NCBI RefSeq assembly: GCF_047511655.1
Contig: NC_133394.1
Coordinates: forward strand, 57,816,501-57,880,500
DNA: 64,000 bases
Direction: 5' to 3'
Source: Castor canadensis
Taxonomy: Eukaryota; Chordata; Mammalia; Rodentia; Castoridae
A model generated the notes under the pieces. That model saw nothing but the letters and a program-made list of their open reading frames with translations, was not told where the DNA came from and ran no database searches. Made by a program: the position numbers and the translations under genes. This document shows positions 48,175 to 59,855 of this stretch, one piece after another (the first letter of the stretch is position 1; each line of letters begins with the position of its first letter).

Positions 48175-48435
48175 CATTAAAAAATAAGCAATGTAACCAT
48201 TGTTTTAGTAGAATAAAAGATTATATAGTCATCTCAATAAGTGACTAAAAACTGGTACAATTCAATACTCATTTATAATGAAAATCCAGTAATTCAATAT
48301 TAGCAGGCAGCCTCACAGACTGAAGTACTATTTACAAAAGGCCTAGAGCTAACAGAGTTGATGATGAAAAATGGTGGTGATATGCTGACAAGGATGGGTA
48401 AGACCAGGACAATATGGCCAAAGGGCAGAACAAAG
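48175..48435 (+). pseudogene. Ancient L1 ORF2 fragment (reverse transcriptase region)
   Basis: 'agtagaataaaagattatatagtcatctcaataagtgactaaaaactggtacaattcaatactcatttataatgaaaa' lines up with the stretch of ORF2 leading into the RT 'KAFDKIQHPF' segment. Downstream 'ctagagctaacagagttgatgatgaaaaatgg' continues it. No open frame. Confidence 0.65.
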
Positions 48436-49878
48436 AGTGAGTTAGTGCCAGTCATAGAAAAACTAAAAGTTACAGCAACAGCGTGAAGCCTCAAGCTTCA
48501 TAAGATGAGAATCTATGAGAGGGGCATGGACTTAGAAAAAAAGTCCCATGAGGTAGCTCTGAGGACTTGATTATAAACAAGGACACTGCTGAAGAACTAA
48601 CCCGAGGCTCTTGGGTGACCCGTCAGACTGCGACCAACGTCTTGCCTCATGAAGGATAAGCGCCAGACAGGGATGGCTGTGTTCTTACAAAGGCAACTCC
48701 AGGAAATTAGAAAAAGCAAAACTCATATGAAGAATGAAAATAATGCAAAAAAGTTTAAACATATGACAATAGTAAGTTTGCAACCTTTTTCTACATAATA
48801 TTTTTGTGTTTTTTTATTCATAGTACTAAAAGCATTTAAGAGAAACAGACATGTTATGTTTAATGTTTTAGTTAAATATTTGATTATGTAGCTTTGCAAA
48901 CAAAGAGGAAATTTAATTTGTTACATCCATAAATTTTTTTGTTAATTGTATAAACATTCTGTCTGCTTAGAGCAATGGCCCTTGTTTAATGTTAAAGAAA
49001 TGTTAATATTTGATTAATAAGATGAATGTATTATACTCTGTGTAACGAACATAGCAATGAATGTTCATATTCCTGTACCAAACCTACTCGGACCTTGACA
49101 AACTCATCAAGAATATCTCCAATGTTTGAATTCCAGGAGACTCACTCAGAATTACTCAAAATAAGAAATAATACCTAAAGTTGTAATTCAGGATTCTTGT
49201 TGAGAAGATTATCACACAGCCATTGAATACTAATAAAATAATTTATAGAAATGGCATGCAAGACATGAACCATAAAGAACAGTGGGGAAAGAAAGGAACA
49301 AGAACTTTGTGTATGATACAACATTGAAAATCTTCTGATAGACAGATATTCAAACACGTTTTGATTTTTCACTTTAAAGAAGTCTCTAAAAATGTTTAGC
49401 ATTTGCAACTGAATAACCTTGTCAAGTCAGAGAATAGATTACAAAGACCTAATAATACAAATTGTTTTTATTTGCAATTTTTAAATTTCTGTGTTCATAC
49501 AGAAGAACTGGTCTAGAAGTAACTGGAAAGCACAAAGTTCATTTATAATGAATTTTTAAATTCAGAAGTACTGTTCTATGATATGACTTCCCCCAAAGTC
49601 TAAAGGAGTCTTATGAATGCACTGTTTGTGCCTAAGCATATGTGTACATGTGTGTACATATATGTACACAAAACAACGGAGGTCATATGCCAAAATTAAC
49701 AGTAATTATCTTGGATTCCAGGGATATACATGTTTTAAATATTTTTGTTTAATTCTTTTAACTTTCTGCATGTGTATATATTTTAAAAATAGCAAAAAAC
49801 TATGATTTTTTTCAATTTTATTTAAGTATAGAAATCTTTCTCCAAAACTTTGAGAAGAATCTTAAAAACCAAATAACA
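48436..49878. other. Unique AT-rich sequence
   Basis: No recognised gene. A short TGTA/TATG-rich patch lies at 49637-49670. Confidence 0.5.
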
Positions 49879-49978
49879 GGGGCTGGGAGTGTAGTTCAAT
49901 GGGAGAGTACTTGCCTAGGATGTGTGGGGATCAATGTGCAGCAAGCCCAAAATAATACATAAACAAAAATAAATAAAT
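49879..49978 (+). mobile_element. ID-type SINE, decayed 3' part
   Basis: 'ggggctgggagtgtagttcaatgggagagtacttgcctaggatgtgtggggatcaatg' is the ID 5' half with an A-box-like region; the tail is A-rich with ATAAA units. Confidence 0.88.
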
Positions 49979-51171
49979 CCAGTCATAGGGAAATTAATAA
50001 ATGTTGATAAAATTGTGTCAAACCTTGCTAGTCATTAAAATTTTAATAATTAAGATGGTAATGATAGAGTTTTAAGTGAAAATGTCAAATGCACCATTAT
50101 ATTTTATCATTTCAATTTTGTAAACAAATTTATGTACGCTACCCAGAATATGCACAAATATTTTACTGAGAGTAACTTTTAGTGATTTCAAAGATCTGTT
50201 CTCAAAATATGACTTTGTATTTACCTTCAACATTTTCCTCCTTTCTCTGAGTTGTCTACCCATTAGCTGCAGACTCTCAGAAACTGTTCGAGACTTACTG
50301 CATTTTCATGTGTAGGATTCCTACATAACTAGTGTTCATCCACATTGCTGTACAATGAATATAAAGATCAGACTGAATATCCTAGACCTTGGAAAATATG
50401 CTAATTAATATCCAGTCACAAATTATTTGAGTATCAGTACTACTAGGCAAAATAACTATTTCATGAATGGCTCTCCTAGTACATTTCCAGTCCTGTAACA
50501 GGAAATGAGGGACTTTTGAACTGATGGAGGCATGAACTTACTCTTTCATAAGAGGATCTAAGATTTAAGGCATGGAGTCACACATGTCATTAGGATTCAG
50601 TGTCTGTAAGCATAAATTGAGAGAAGCCATATTAAGTAATTGTTAATTTCCCCATATCCAAGATTTGGCAAGATTTTGCCAAACAGATTGAAAGCTGAGT
50701 GGACAAACATAGGTACACATTGTCTGTACAACGATATATATCTATTATTAGAAATTTAGCTTCATTAATAAGGATCATTACCATGGATATAACCAAACAG
50801 TTGAATAATCTATGAGCCATTACATCTTTGAAGTGATATTTCTCTTTCGCTTTTTAGTTTTTAAACTTCTTATCATTTTTCCTTTGGGATTCCTTTAGGT
50901 TGAATCATCCATCAGCTCACTAATTAGGTAATTAATAAATAAAATGTCAAATTTTCTGTACAAAGAGTATTTGCATAGAGTTTAGAAAATACTCGCAATA
51001 AATGTTGCATATGCCACTTATTTCCAGATGGACACTTTCTCAGAAAATACAGTTTAGAAATTAAAATGAGGTATGTGTTAATCAAATATTTGTACTCTTG
51101 GTCATATTAATAGATTTGTATTACTAGATTAATGTGGCCTTCTCTCTGACATGACAAGATTTTTCCAGTAA
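49979..51171. other. Unique AT-rich sequence
   Basis: Nothing recognised. Confidence 0.5.
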
Positions 51172-51513
51172 GTACAGGCATGTCTTGGAGATACTGTGGG
51201 TTCAGTTCCAGACCACTGCACTAAGGCAAATGCCATAATGAAACAAGCCACATGAAGTGTTCAGTGTCTAGTGTGTATGAACATTATATTTGTATGGCAC
51301 AGTGGCTTATCAAGTTCAATTTCATCATGCCTGAAAAAAACACTGTGTGTATCTCAATCGTATACAATAATTGATTGCTAAAAATGGTAATGAACATTTG
51401 AGCTATTATTAAAATGGCACCAATAGACTTGCCCAGTGCAAGGTTGCAACAAACCATCAATTGTAAAAAAACGAGCTATGTGGAAAGCGCAATAAAGCGA
51501 AGCATCAATAAAG
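51172..51513 (+). mobile_element. Tigger1-derived non-autonomous DNA transposon (MER2-like)
   Basis: Begins 'tacaggcatgtcttggagatactgtgggttcagttccagaccactgcactaaggcaaat'. It ends '...aaaatggcaccaatagacttgcccagtgcaaggttgcaacaaacc...cgcaataaagcgaagcatcaataaag'. These are the two ends of mammalian Tigger1 (pogo/Tc1-mariner superfamily) joined without the transposase gene. The left terminal repeat and preceding TA are legible; the right terminal repeat has decayed. Known to be an ancient, inactive family. Confidence 0.88.
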
Positions 51514-52075
51514 TGTTTTTCTTTTCTCAAAAGCATAAACAAAACAAACAAAACTGCTGTTTTATCAGCTGAATTGTAGTTATGGATGATTGGTGAATTG
51601 TGTTGAACGTGAATCTCCCCTGTAGATTATAAGCTGTAGGGGAGCACAGGCTGTTCTGTGCTGCACTTTGTAGGCTGTTCTGTTTGCACTGTGCTACCAT
51701 GCAGCACAGTGTAGGGCACACAGCAAGAAGGCTATGACTAATTGTCAAATTGACAAAAGAACACATCTGTTCTGAAGACATGGGAAAGGAATTTTGGTCA
51801 CTGGAGAAGAAAAAAACTGAATGAAGTCACTATAATTTCAGAGTAAATGAGTGACAAAAGTTCAATATATTTTTGGTGAACTATTTGGATGCTATAATTT
51901 GTTTTGTTTAATTATTATAAAGAACCCCCAAAGTTCAATTTTACCATTACTTCTTCACAGAAAGGGAAATTTAAACTGCAAGAATTAGTTTGTCTCAAGT
52001 CACTTACCTGCCAACTTTGAGTACAAGTGTGTCTGACTGCAGTGATGTTAAGGACTGATTGTATCCCCTTCCCCA
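51514..52075. other. Unique sequence
   Basis: 51600-51725 contains related 'ggctgttctgt' and 'gcacagtgtagg' phrases but no named repeat. Confidence 0.45.
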
Positions 52076-52115
52076 CTATATTTATATTTATATTTATATT
52101 TATATTTATATTTTT
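52076..52115. repeat. (TATATT)n hexanucleotide microsatellite
   Basis: About six units of tatatt/tttata, ending in a T run. Confidence 0.95.
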
Positions 52116-52116
52116 T

Positions 52117-52430
52117 GTTAAAGCCCTGACTCTCAACATGATGATATTTGAAGCAGAGACTTCATTAATATGGTTAAATGAAGTTAGAAGACTTGTCTTT
52201 TGCAAGAGGAAGAGACATCAGAGAACTTTCTCACACATGGAGAAGAGAGACCATGTGGGTATATGGTGAGAAAACAGCTATCCACAGCAAGAGAAGCCTA
52301 GAGGGAAAGCAACCCCGACAACACCTGGCCCTGGACTTCTATCCTTCAGAGTTGGGAGAAAATAAATATCTACTGTTGGACCACCTAGGATGTGGTATTT
52401 TGTTCTGGCAGCCTAAGATGACTGGTACAA
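52117..52430 (+). mobile_element. MLT1-type LTR
   Basis: 'ctctcaacatgatgatatttgaagcagagac' near the start, 'cttttgcaagaggaagagacatcagag' in the middle. It ends 'gggagaaaataaatatctactgttggaccacctaggatgtggtattttgttctggcagcctaagatgactggtac' (polyadenylation region and 3' end). Confidence 0.8.
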
Positions 52431-52540
52431 GTGGAGAAAGGAAGAAAAAGAGATAGAAGAAGGAGAGGAAAGAGAGTAAAAGAGAAGAAGGGGAGAGGCA
52501 AGGAGGGAGGAGGGAAGGAAGGAAGGAAGGGAAGGAACAA
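52431..52540. repeat. Purine-rich (GGAA)n tract
   Basis: About 100 bases of almost pure A and G on plus, ending in GGAA units, directly downstream of the LTR. Confidence 0.95.
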
Positions 52541-53255
52541 TTTCAGTTAATGATAACAATTTATTTCTTTATATGAATTTGGAGAAAATTGTAGAATTCT
52601 TCCCTTAAAGAATTTTAACAATAGGCTAGTCTACTGTTTACCATACATGGTTTAGATTTTAATTTCTTTGGAGGCAGTGGCATGAAGTGAATCACTTACT
52701 AAAATAATTGCTGATTTACGTTTGTAGGGACTAAAAGAAATAAAAAGATGACTAACGAGAATCAGACTTTAATCTTAATGGGAAGACAATTTGTCTTTTG
52801 ATTTCTTTTGTCTTCCACCCTTTTCCCCATCCTTTTCATTTGTCACCTTTCTGAGACCCTGTGTGGGTGATGAGTTTCTATCAATTAAAATAGCAAGAGG
52901 AAATTCTACTGAGTGAAAAATGTTTCATGGGAATCAAAAGAAGTTTTCAGTGAGGGCAAAGAGAACTTAGATATTTGCAACATGCAGTGTAAAGAAAAAT
53001 AATAATTGATCAAATCCTATACCCTATCTTGGAGTTATCAGAAGTGTTTTGAGCTTCCAGAGGGAACTGCAAAAGCCCTCAAGTATAGGGGCTCCACTGC
53101 CTTTGCATTAGCAGTAGCACTTAGGGCTTTGTGAACACAGGGGTTTTCCAGCGAGGCAATTATGTCTTAGGCTGAGGATGGGGCCATGGACATCAGAAGA
53201 TTTCAGAAGGCTAAACTTCTTGTAGCTTCTCTTGGGTCTTTACCATGAAAGATTG
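52541..53255. other. Unique sequence
   Basis: Nothing recognised. Confidence 0.5.
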
Positions 53256-53395
53256 CCTTCCTCTCCCCTCCCCTCCTCTTCCCTCCCCTCCCCTCCCCTT
53301 CTCTTCCCTCCCTCTCTTCTTTTTCTGTTCCCTCCAATCTTCTTTCCTCCTTCCCCCCTCCCTCCTTCCCTCCCTCTCTTTCTTCTTTCCTTCTT
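53256..53395. repeat. Polypyrimidine (CCCCT/CCTT)n tract at a SINE tail
   Basis: 140 bases of C and T with few interruptions. On minus it directly continues the 3' end of the ID SINE at 53396, so it is an expanded SINE tail. The overlapping frames of G, R, E, K or P, L, S residues are artefacts. Confidence 0.95.
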
Positions 53396-53460
53396 GTGGG
53401 GCTGGGATCCAACCCAGGTCTTGCACATGCTAGGCAAGCATCTACCACTAAGCCACATCT
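53396..53460 (-). mobile_element. ID-type SINE
   Basis: 'gtggggctgggatccaacccaggtcttgcacatgctaggcaagcatctaccactaagccacatct' is the reverse of ID, here with the classical 'ccactaagccac' wording and not 'ccacttgagcc'. Confidence 0.93.
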
Positions 53461-55993
53461 GTCTTTGGGTCTTTTCATTCTTAATCAGCAAACTAACTTG
53501 AGCAGAAGTAGAAAATGTTTTTAGTAATGGTGAACTTGCCTCTCTGGCCGTAAGTAGAAAATGAAAATGACAACTAGCAGTTGTCTCACAGATTTTACAT
53601 AGGCTTAGACCATCTGAACTTTAAAGTCTCTTTTGGAGGCCAGGAAGAGTAGCATATTCATTCATCCACTAATTATTCTACACATATACTATATATTAGA
53701 CATACATTAGACAGTGGAATACAGCAATTAGCTAACAAGAAGGAGTGTCTGCCATCAAGTGTCATGACTCTCTTCTCAGAAAAAGAAGAAAGAAAGCTTT
53801 TAAAATATAAATCATCACAGAGTAAGAAGCTAAAAAGAAAACAAATGAGTGCTATAATAGAAAATAATGTTAGGAGTTGTCCTATGTTTTAAAACCAACA
53901 CATTTCAATATTCTAATAGTTTTCAATCAAAATAAACATCGACTTGATGGACACATTGTAGAAATTACATCCAAAAATAGTAATTTAAATGACTCTTTCA
54001 TTACTACAAGTCTAGGTAACATGTAAAAAATGTTATTTTGTAAATCAAGACTGTTGACCACTTGATCTCAGATAATTCTTGTTCATCTGGAAATGAAGAG
54101 CTTGATAAACTCTCAGTACACATGTAGAACATGGTAACAAAGTAATTCAAGGGTATAACAAGTTTTCCATGTCATATGTTAGAGTCTTCCATCAGCAGTA
54201 GCACAATGCAATTACTGTTTTCAGCATTGGGACAACTAATTAGCATAGGGCAAGAGTTATAGAGTCACAAATCAACCAACCAACTAACCAAATCTCAGTT
54301 GCTTCATGTTTCACTTAGGTCAGCTTTCATTCAATCCATTCTTTGTAGTCTTGGCCTTTTAAAAGGTGGCCATACCATCTAGCTCTTCCTTCTGGTGATG
54401 CTGCTTGCTTATGTGGCTACAAACTTTCCTACAGAGGGGTAAATAGTTGTATGACAAGGTCATTATTATTTCTGTTCACATTCCATTTGTCTGAACTTCC
54501 ATTTGTCATGGAGCCCCAATCTACCTTGATATAAGGGCTCAGAAATTTTGCTTCCTTCCTATGTAGTCTCTGTGACATCCACCTGTTATATCACAAATAG
54601 CCATCTCACTCTGTCCACATCCAGACAGTAACAACTGAAAGTCCTATCCAGTTACTAAATCCAACAGGATGTTGCTAATATTCATTAATCAGAAGGGTGT
54701 GTGTGGAAAGAGAGAGAGAGTGAGAGCATATGAGAGAAATTTAAAGCATTGATTCATGGAATTGTGGAGGCTTGGAAAGTCCAATATCTGATAGAGTGAG
54801 CTGGCATGGTGGAGACTAAGGAAAATTGCAGTTTGTTGATTAAAAAAAAAGCTGTTGATAAAATTTCTTCTTGATTGGGGGCCATCAGTCTTTGTTCTCC
54901 TAAGCCCCTGCTTTATTCAAAGTCTACAGATTAAATGTTAATGTCATTCAAAAAACAACTGCACAGAATATTCAAATAATGTGTGACAAAATATCTGGGC
55001 TCCATGGCCCAAACAACCTAGCACATAAAATAAACATCATTCCAAGTAATAAACGCTCTGTTGGGCTGAGAGATGTTTCTTCTTAATTCCACCCATGAGT
55101 TAAAAACACAAGTTATTTAGCTCATCTCTTTCCTTTTTTTTTTTTCTTTTTGCCTCTAAGTCCCTCTATCTTTCAACTTAGGGGCAGCTACTTCAGACTA
55201 CCTGGAATGAAAACAGAGGAAGAGGACACACCCTTCATCTCATCTTTTCCTTGTATCACTTTATTGAATTGTGAAAAAAAATTAGCTGGATAGTGTTTGT
55301 TTATGGTCGGTCCACCTCTGGGTCTGTTTCCCATCCTTTTAAGTTGAGAAGCAGCTAGGTAGTCTAAATGTATGACTTTTAAACTTCTTTCTCTCAAAAT
55401 CATTTGCAAACTGGACAATTCTCTAAACTCATCCTTTTCCTATAATAACTTGTTACACAGCCAAAACACACACATACACATTCTGTGTCCTCCCCAACCC
55501 CTTTCCCCTAGGGATGTTTGCTCAGCAAGAACAGGATCTTCAAGATAACAGATGTCTTGACTTATCAGTCTGGAATTTTTAATATACAAAATGAGGCTCT
55601 GCCAATATTTGAAAATGACTGGATAAACTACTGGATTTTCCTCAATGGTGTCCAGAGGTATCAAAAGAAATCCAGGCAAGTTACCTGAAGGCAAAAAATA
55701 AACCCTGTTACAGGCCCTTAGTCTAAATTGTTCCAAAAATCATTACCTTTTCAGTTAGCATTCATTTTGTTTTAAAATATAGATGTATGTGGCTTTTAAA
55801 TAAATAAAAGGTGTGAAGGAAATAAAATCTTTTGTAAATTCTTCCTAAAGAGGGAAAATAAAATGTAGAAAATAAAACAACCTGAATGTCATGTCCTTGT
55901 TGACTTAATTATTATAGTAATGATTTCAGCAATAATGGCAGGAAATTTTCCAATAGCAAATGCTTGAGTTGCTTTTCTACATATGAAGTAGCC
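53461..55993. other. Unique sequence
   Basis: No exon or named repeat; a short GA run lies at 54707-54722. 55860-55985 reads as comparatively undecayed AT-rich DNA and could be a conserved non-coding element, but this cannot be shown from one sequence. Confidence 0.45.
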
Positions 55994-56086
55994 TGGGGTG
56001 TTTCTTTGAAGCCCAGACTGGCTGGAACTCACGATCATCCTACCTCAGCCTCCTGAGATTTCAGATGTACACCACCATGCTTGGCT
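55994..56086 (-). mobile_element. B1-like SINE, partial
   Basis: 'gtgtttctttgaagcccagactggctggaactcacgatcatcctacctcagcctcctgagatttcagatgtacaccaccatgcttggc' is a B1 monomer in reverse lacking its tail side. Confidence 0.85.
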
Positions 56087-57184
56087 TTATCTAATTTTAA
56101 AACATTTTCTGGAAGCCTCTAATATGAGTGGAAGTAGGTAAGAAGCCAGCTTACTGTTTCTTGACAAGTTTCAGGAGAATTACATAAGATAACATGATTT
56201 TGATATAAGAAATGCCCTTGAAATAATGTCTCCCAAAGTCTATCCCCGGTCACATTGGGGTGATTATTGGAACTGCATTACATTTGTAGGTTAATTAGAG
56301 AAGAATTGACACTTTTGTACAAGAGTTTCTGATTCAGAAACATAATCTGTGCCTCCACTTAATCAAAACCAGGCTGACAGTTAAATGCTGTCTGTAATGT
56401 TTTGTACTTAAGTGTAAGTAACATCCTTTGTTACCTGGATACCCATTGCAGGTTAAGAAAACTGACTTGCTGAGAGTCTTTTTCATCCTAGATTGCTCAG
56501 GTCTCTTATGAGGAGCAAATACTACATTTTATTCTCATTGCAGCATGCATTAATTAGGTTTTCTTCAATGATCTAATCATTCTTACATATTATCAGTTGT
56601 TGCTTGGTGCATAATGACTAATGAATGTCCTTCTTTCAAATGGATTGTTTCTTGTAACATTGTAAAATTCCAGATGTATGGATTGTTTCACTGATGCCTT
56701 GACTTTGACCCTGGCAGACTCTTGAGGAGGCCTCTGGTTCTGGACACACAAATCCCTATATGGATTTCCCTCAGTTGTAAATTGGGGAAGGATTTATGGA
56801 CAGCTGAACCATGTTTTGTAGCAGAAGCAAGAAACAAGATGGCAATGCAGTGATCTTTGCGATTGTGAAGTAGGCAAGAGCTTATCTGAGAGGTAGGAGA
56901 GAGAGTTTTGCTGCTCTGGTGACCTGTTTCCTTTTTATTTTATTTTTCATTTCTGGATGCATTATGGAGCCTGTAGCAGAATATTTCAGTATTTCTCTGG
57001 CTTCATGCTAAGCACCTTCATGATGTTACTTCCATTCTACCTTGAAATCTTCCTTTCCTTGACGCACATATGGGCATTGGGGCTGTACGTTCACATACGT
57101 TGATGTTCGTAGAGAAACTGTTGCACTGTGGAGCCAACAGCTGGGGGCCTAGAGCCATCTCAGCATCTGATAGTCTGCATTTGC
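56087..57184. other. Unique sequence
   Basis: No gene recognised. 56520-56610 is rich in ATTA-type homeodomain core motifs (attaattagg, atctaatcat). Confidence 0.45.
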
Positions 57185-57404
57185 TTTTTTTTGGGTGGAG
57201 GGCGTTGGTGGTACTGTGGTTTGAACTCAAGACCTTGCACTAGGCAGGTGCCCTACTACTTGAGCCACACCTCCATTTCTCTTTGCCTTAGTTATTTTTC
57301 AGATAGGGTCTCATGTTTTTGTCCATAGCTGGCCTTGGACTATGACCCACCTACCTATGTCTCCCTAGTAGTTGGGATTAGAGATATGCACCACCAAGCC
57401 TGGT
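57185..57404 (-). mobile_element. B1+ID dimeric SINE, full-ID type
   Basis: 'ggtggtactgtggtttgaactcaagaccttgcactaggcaggtgccctactacttgagcc' (nearly full ID half), 'tttgccttagttatttttcagatagggtctcatg' (linker), B1 half ending 'tagttgggattagagatatgcaccaccaagcc'. Confidence 0.92.
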
Positions 57405-57779
57405 CCTCTTCTTTTAATAGGACTTAAAGACAAAAAAATTATGATTGTCTGTCCTTTGAAACTTCTGCTGTCACAAGACCTTTAGTGCAGTTGTTTTTTG
57501 TTTGTTTCCTTTGTTAATTTGATCCCATCTGCTTTGTATCTTCCATAAATTCTGCTAATGGTTCCCTTCCTGTTTTGTAGCGCTAATATTATATTACTCA
57601 CATTTTTCTATTTCTATTTTATATTAAAGGTGAGGTCAGGTAAACTTGTGAGCTCTCATTTTGGTCTCTATTGCTTTTAATTTTTTCTTTTTTGACCCTC
57701 AAGTGGAGAGTGTAAAGTAATCACAAATCCTTATTTTAAGGCCAGCTATCTTCCTCTGCAAGATCTCTTTCCTGTTTAT
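57405..57779. other. Unique sequence
   Basis: Nothing recognised. Confidence 0.5.
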
Positions 57780-57788
57780 TTTTGTATT

Positions 57789-58025
57789 CTCTCTCTCTCT
57801 CTCTCTCATGCAAATGTTTACTCCCTTTTTATTATTTTATGCATCTCACTGCTGGTACCCACCAGACTTTCCTCTCCTCTCCTCTTCTCTTCTCTTTTCT
57901 CCTGTCCTTCTCTCTTCCCTTCTCTTTTCCTGTCTTTGCTTTCCTCTCCTCCCTTTCCTCTTCTCTTCCTCTGTCTTTCTTCTTTTATTTTGTGTTTACT
58001 TCTGTGATCCTTTAATCTCTCTCTT
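57789..58025. repeat. CT-rich simple sequence: (TC)n and TCTCC/TTCTC tracts
   Basis: A short (TC)n run at 57789-57808, then about 150 bases of mostly C and T from 57868. It inflates an open frame that reads on to 58500. Confidence 0.9.
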
Positions 58026-58500
58026 GGGTCTTCGGGAAGAAGCCACACTGTTTTGCATTTCACCAGAAACAGAGTGTGGAGGCAACAACATTTATGTCAA
58101 CACAAATGCACTTATCAGCTTAATCATTTTGAATCTAAGGTTGCTACAGTGTTACCTCCCCAAAGATGCAGTTCATTCAAACATGTGCCTTCAGACAGGT
58201 TTTAAGAATGTTTTCTTAATTAGACTTATGTTCACTTATTTGCTGTGGTCTGATGAAAGACCTAGAAAACAGATTGTAACCACTTTGATCAGGCTTCTGA
58301 AAGATAAGATTGAAAGAATCCACAGATGGATGTTTATGAATGAAAGATCCTGCTCAAGCCTTTCACCTCTCTGCAGGCTCTGTAGGCAGAAGCTTCCTGG
58401 AAATCTCAATGACTTTTCACGCTCTGTGCTTTCCAGAAATGGGCAAAGTCAGTCACTTCATACAAGCCTAACCTGCATGTGGCATGGGCACTTTGTGTAG
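58026..58500 (+). other. Open frame downstream of CT tract, no recognised product
   Basis: The frame starting in the CT tract (ATG at 57808) stays open for 230 codons to 58500. The part after the tract is about 158 codons of ordinary composition (for example RKQIVTTLIRLLKDKIERIHRW). No domain, signal or splice site supports it. The open length is above what I would expect by chance in AT-rich DNA, but only modestly once the low-complexity start is discounted. Confidence 0.2.
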
Positions 58501-58565
58501 TATATCTCTGATATCTCCAGAGACAATTATACAACGGATGTAACTGTCACTCTGTCCCCACCTCC

Positions 58566-58773
58566 CCAATTGGGCAGTACGAGGGATTGAACTCAGGGCC
58601 TCATCCTTGCTAGGCAGATACTCTATAACTTGAGCCACATTCCCAAGAACTTTTTGCTTTATTTTTCAGATAGGGTCTTGCTTCTGGCCTGGGGCAAAAC
58701 TTAATCCATGATCCTCTTACCTGTGCTTCCCATGTGACTGGAATTACAGGTGTGTGCTACCACACCTGGCCAT
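58566..58773 (-). mobile_element. B1+ID dimeric SINE, full-ID type
   Basis: 'aattgggcagtacgagggattgaactcagggcctcatccttgctaggcagatactctataacttgagcc', linker 'tttttgctttatttttcagatagggtcttg', B1 half ending 'ggaattacaggtgtgtgctaccacacctggcc'. Same structure as 57185-57404. Confidence 0.93.
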
Positions 58774-59615
58774 GACTCTGTTCTTTAGGATCTACACAGG
58801 CTAACTACAGCGAACTTCCCTTGAGGTATACCATTGAAGGCTACAGCAGCAATTTGCTGAGCAGGGTCTTGGTGGCCTAAGCTAATACATCTCTCAAACG
58901 AGCCATTTGTTGCTCCAAAGTAAGCCAAATTCTGACTGTTCTAGGCACAAGCTACATATTGGAGGCTCTGGAATAGCTTGTGTGATTTTGCAAGCTACAA
59001 AATGAAGGGGAAGCATTCATTAACATTTACTCATTGACTTTGGTTAGGAATGTGCAAATAGAAGTGCACAGCTTATTATCAAATCTATTAGAATTTTACA
59101 ATTGCTTTTTGAAATAGTGACTACTTCCTTTGCTGTGTATGATCTTAATTCCAATAGAATTTGTAGAAACTTTGCTTTCCTCCAGATTGGGTTGATCAGT
59201 GAATCCATTCAAATTTTGCATTATGAAATGATAAGTTTTATAAGTATATAATACCTACAGCCTTGGATATTAGACAGAAAAATAAATTCATCCCCAGAAA
59301 TGTAAAGTGATTTTCTTCTCAGCAACAGAATCATTTTTCTTGCGGTTTTGTGGTACTGCCAGAATCATAACAACAAAAGAACAGTCCTTGCACACACTCA
59401 TTAATCAGCAAAACCATTGCTCTGAATCTTTGTAGTCAGTTCACTTAAACAGACTGTGGAATCTGTGATGGAAGCTACACTTTCTGCTGCCTTCCATTTG
59501 CCATCATCCTTCTTTTAAGATAAACACTGTAATAAAAACATGTAGAGTTATGTTGAACGGTATTTTAATGCTATCAGGGACAGTAATAAACCTAAATTTA
59601 AAAAGAACATACATT
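58774..59615. other. Unique sequence
   Basis: Nothing recognised. Confidence 0.5.
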
Positions 59616-59855
59616 CCCTTCCTACTCCCCCTTTCCTATTCTGTTTCCTTCCCTCCTTCCCCTTCTTTCCTTCCTTCCTTCTTTCCTTTTTTCCTTCCTT
59701 TCCTCCTTCCTTCCTTCCTTCCCTCCCTCCCTCTCTCCCTCCCTTCCCCCTCTCTCCCTTCCCTCCCTCCCTTTCTTCCTTACCTCTCTCTCTTCCTTCC
59801 CTCCCTCTCTGCTGTCCCTCCTGCTCTTCCTATTTCTTCTTTTGCTTTCTTCCCA
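59616..59855. repeat. Long polypyrimidine (CCTT/CCCT)n tract
   Basis: About 240 bases that are almost wholly C and T on plus, with only a handful of purines. Frames here (S, L, P on plus; R, E, G, K on minus) are artefacts. Confidence 0.97.

Noticed and set aside
53203..53501. Several overlapping frames rich in E, G, R, K or P, L, S
   Set aside because: They are translations of the polypyrimidine tract and the adjoining SINE. The same applies at 9854-10153, 57782-58063 and 59550-59888.
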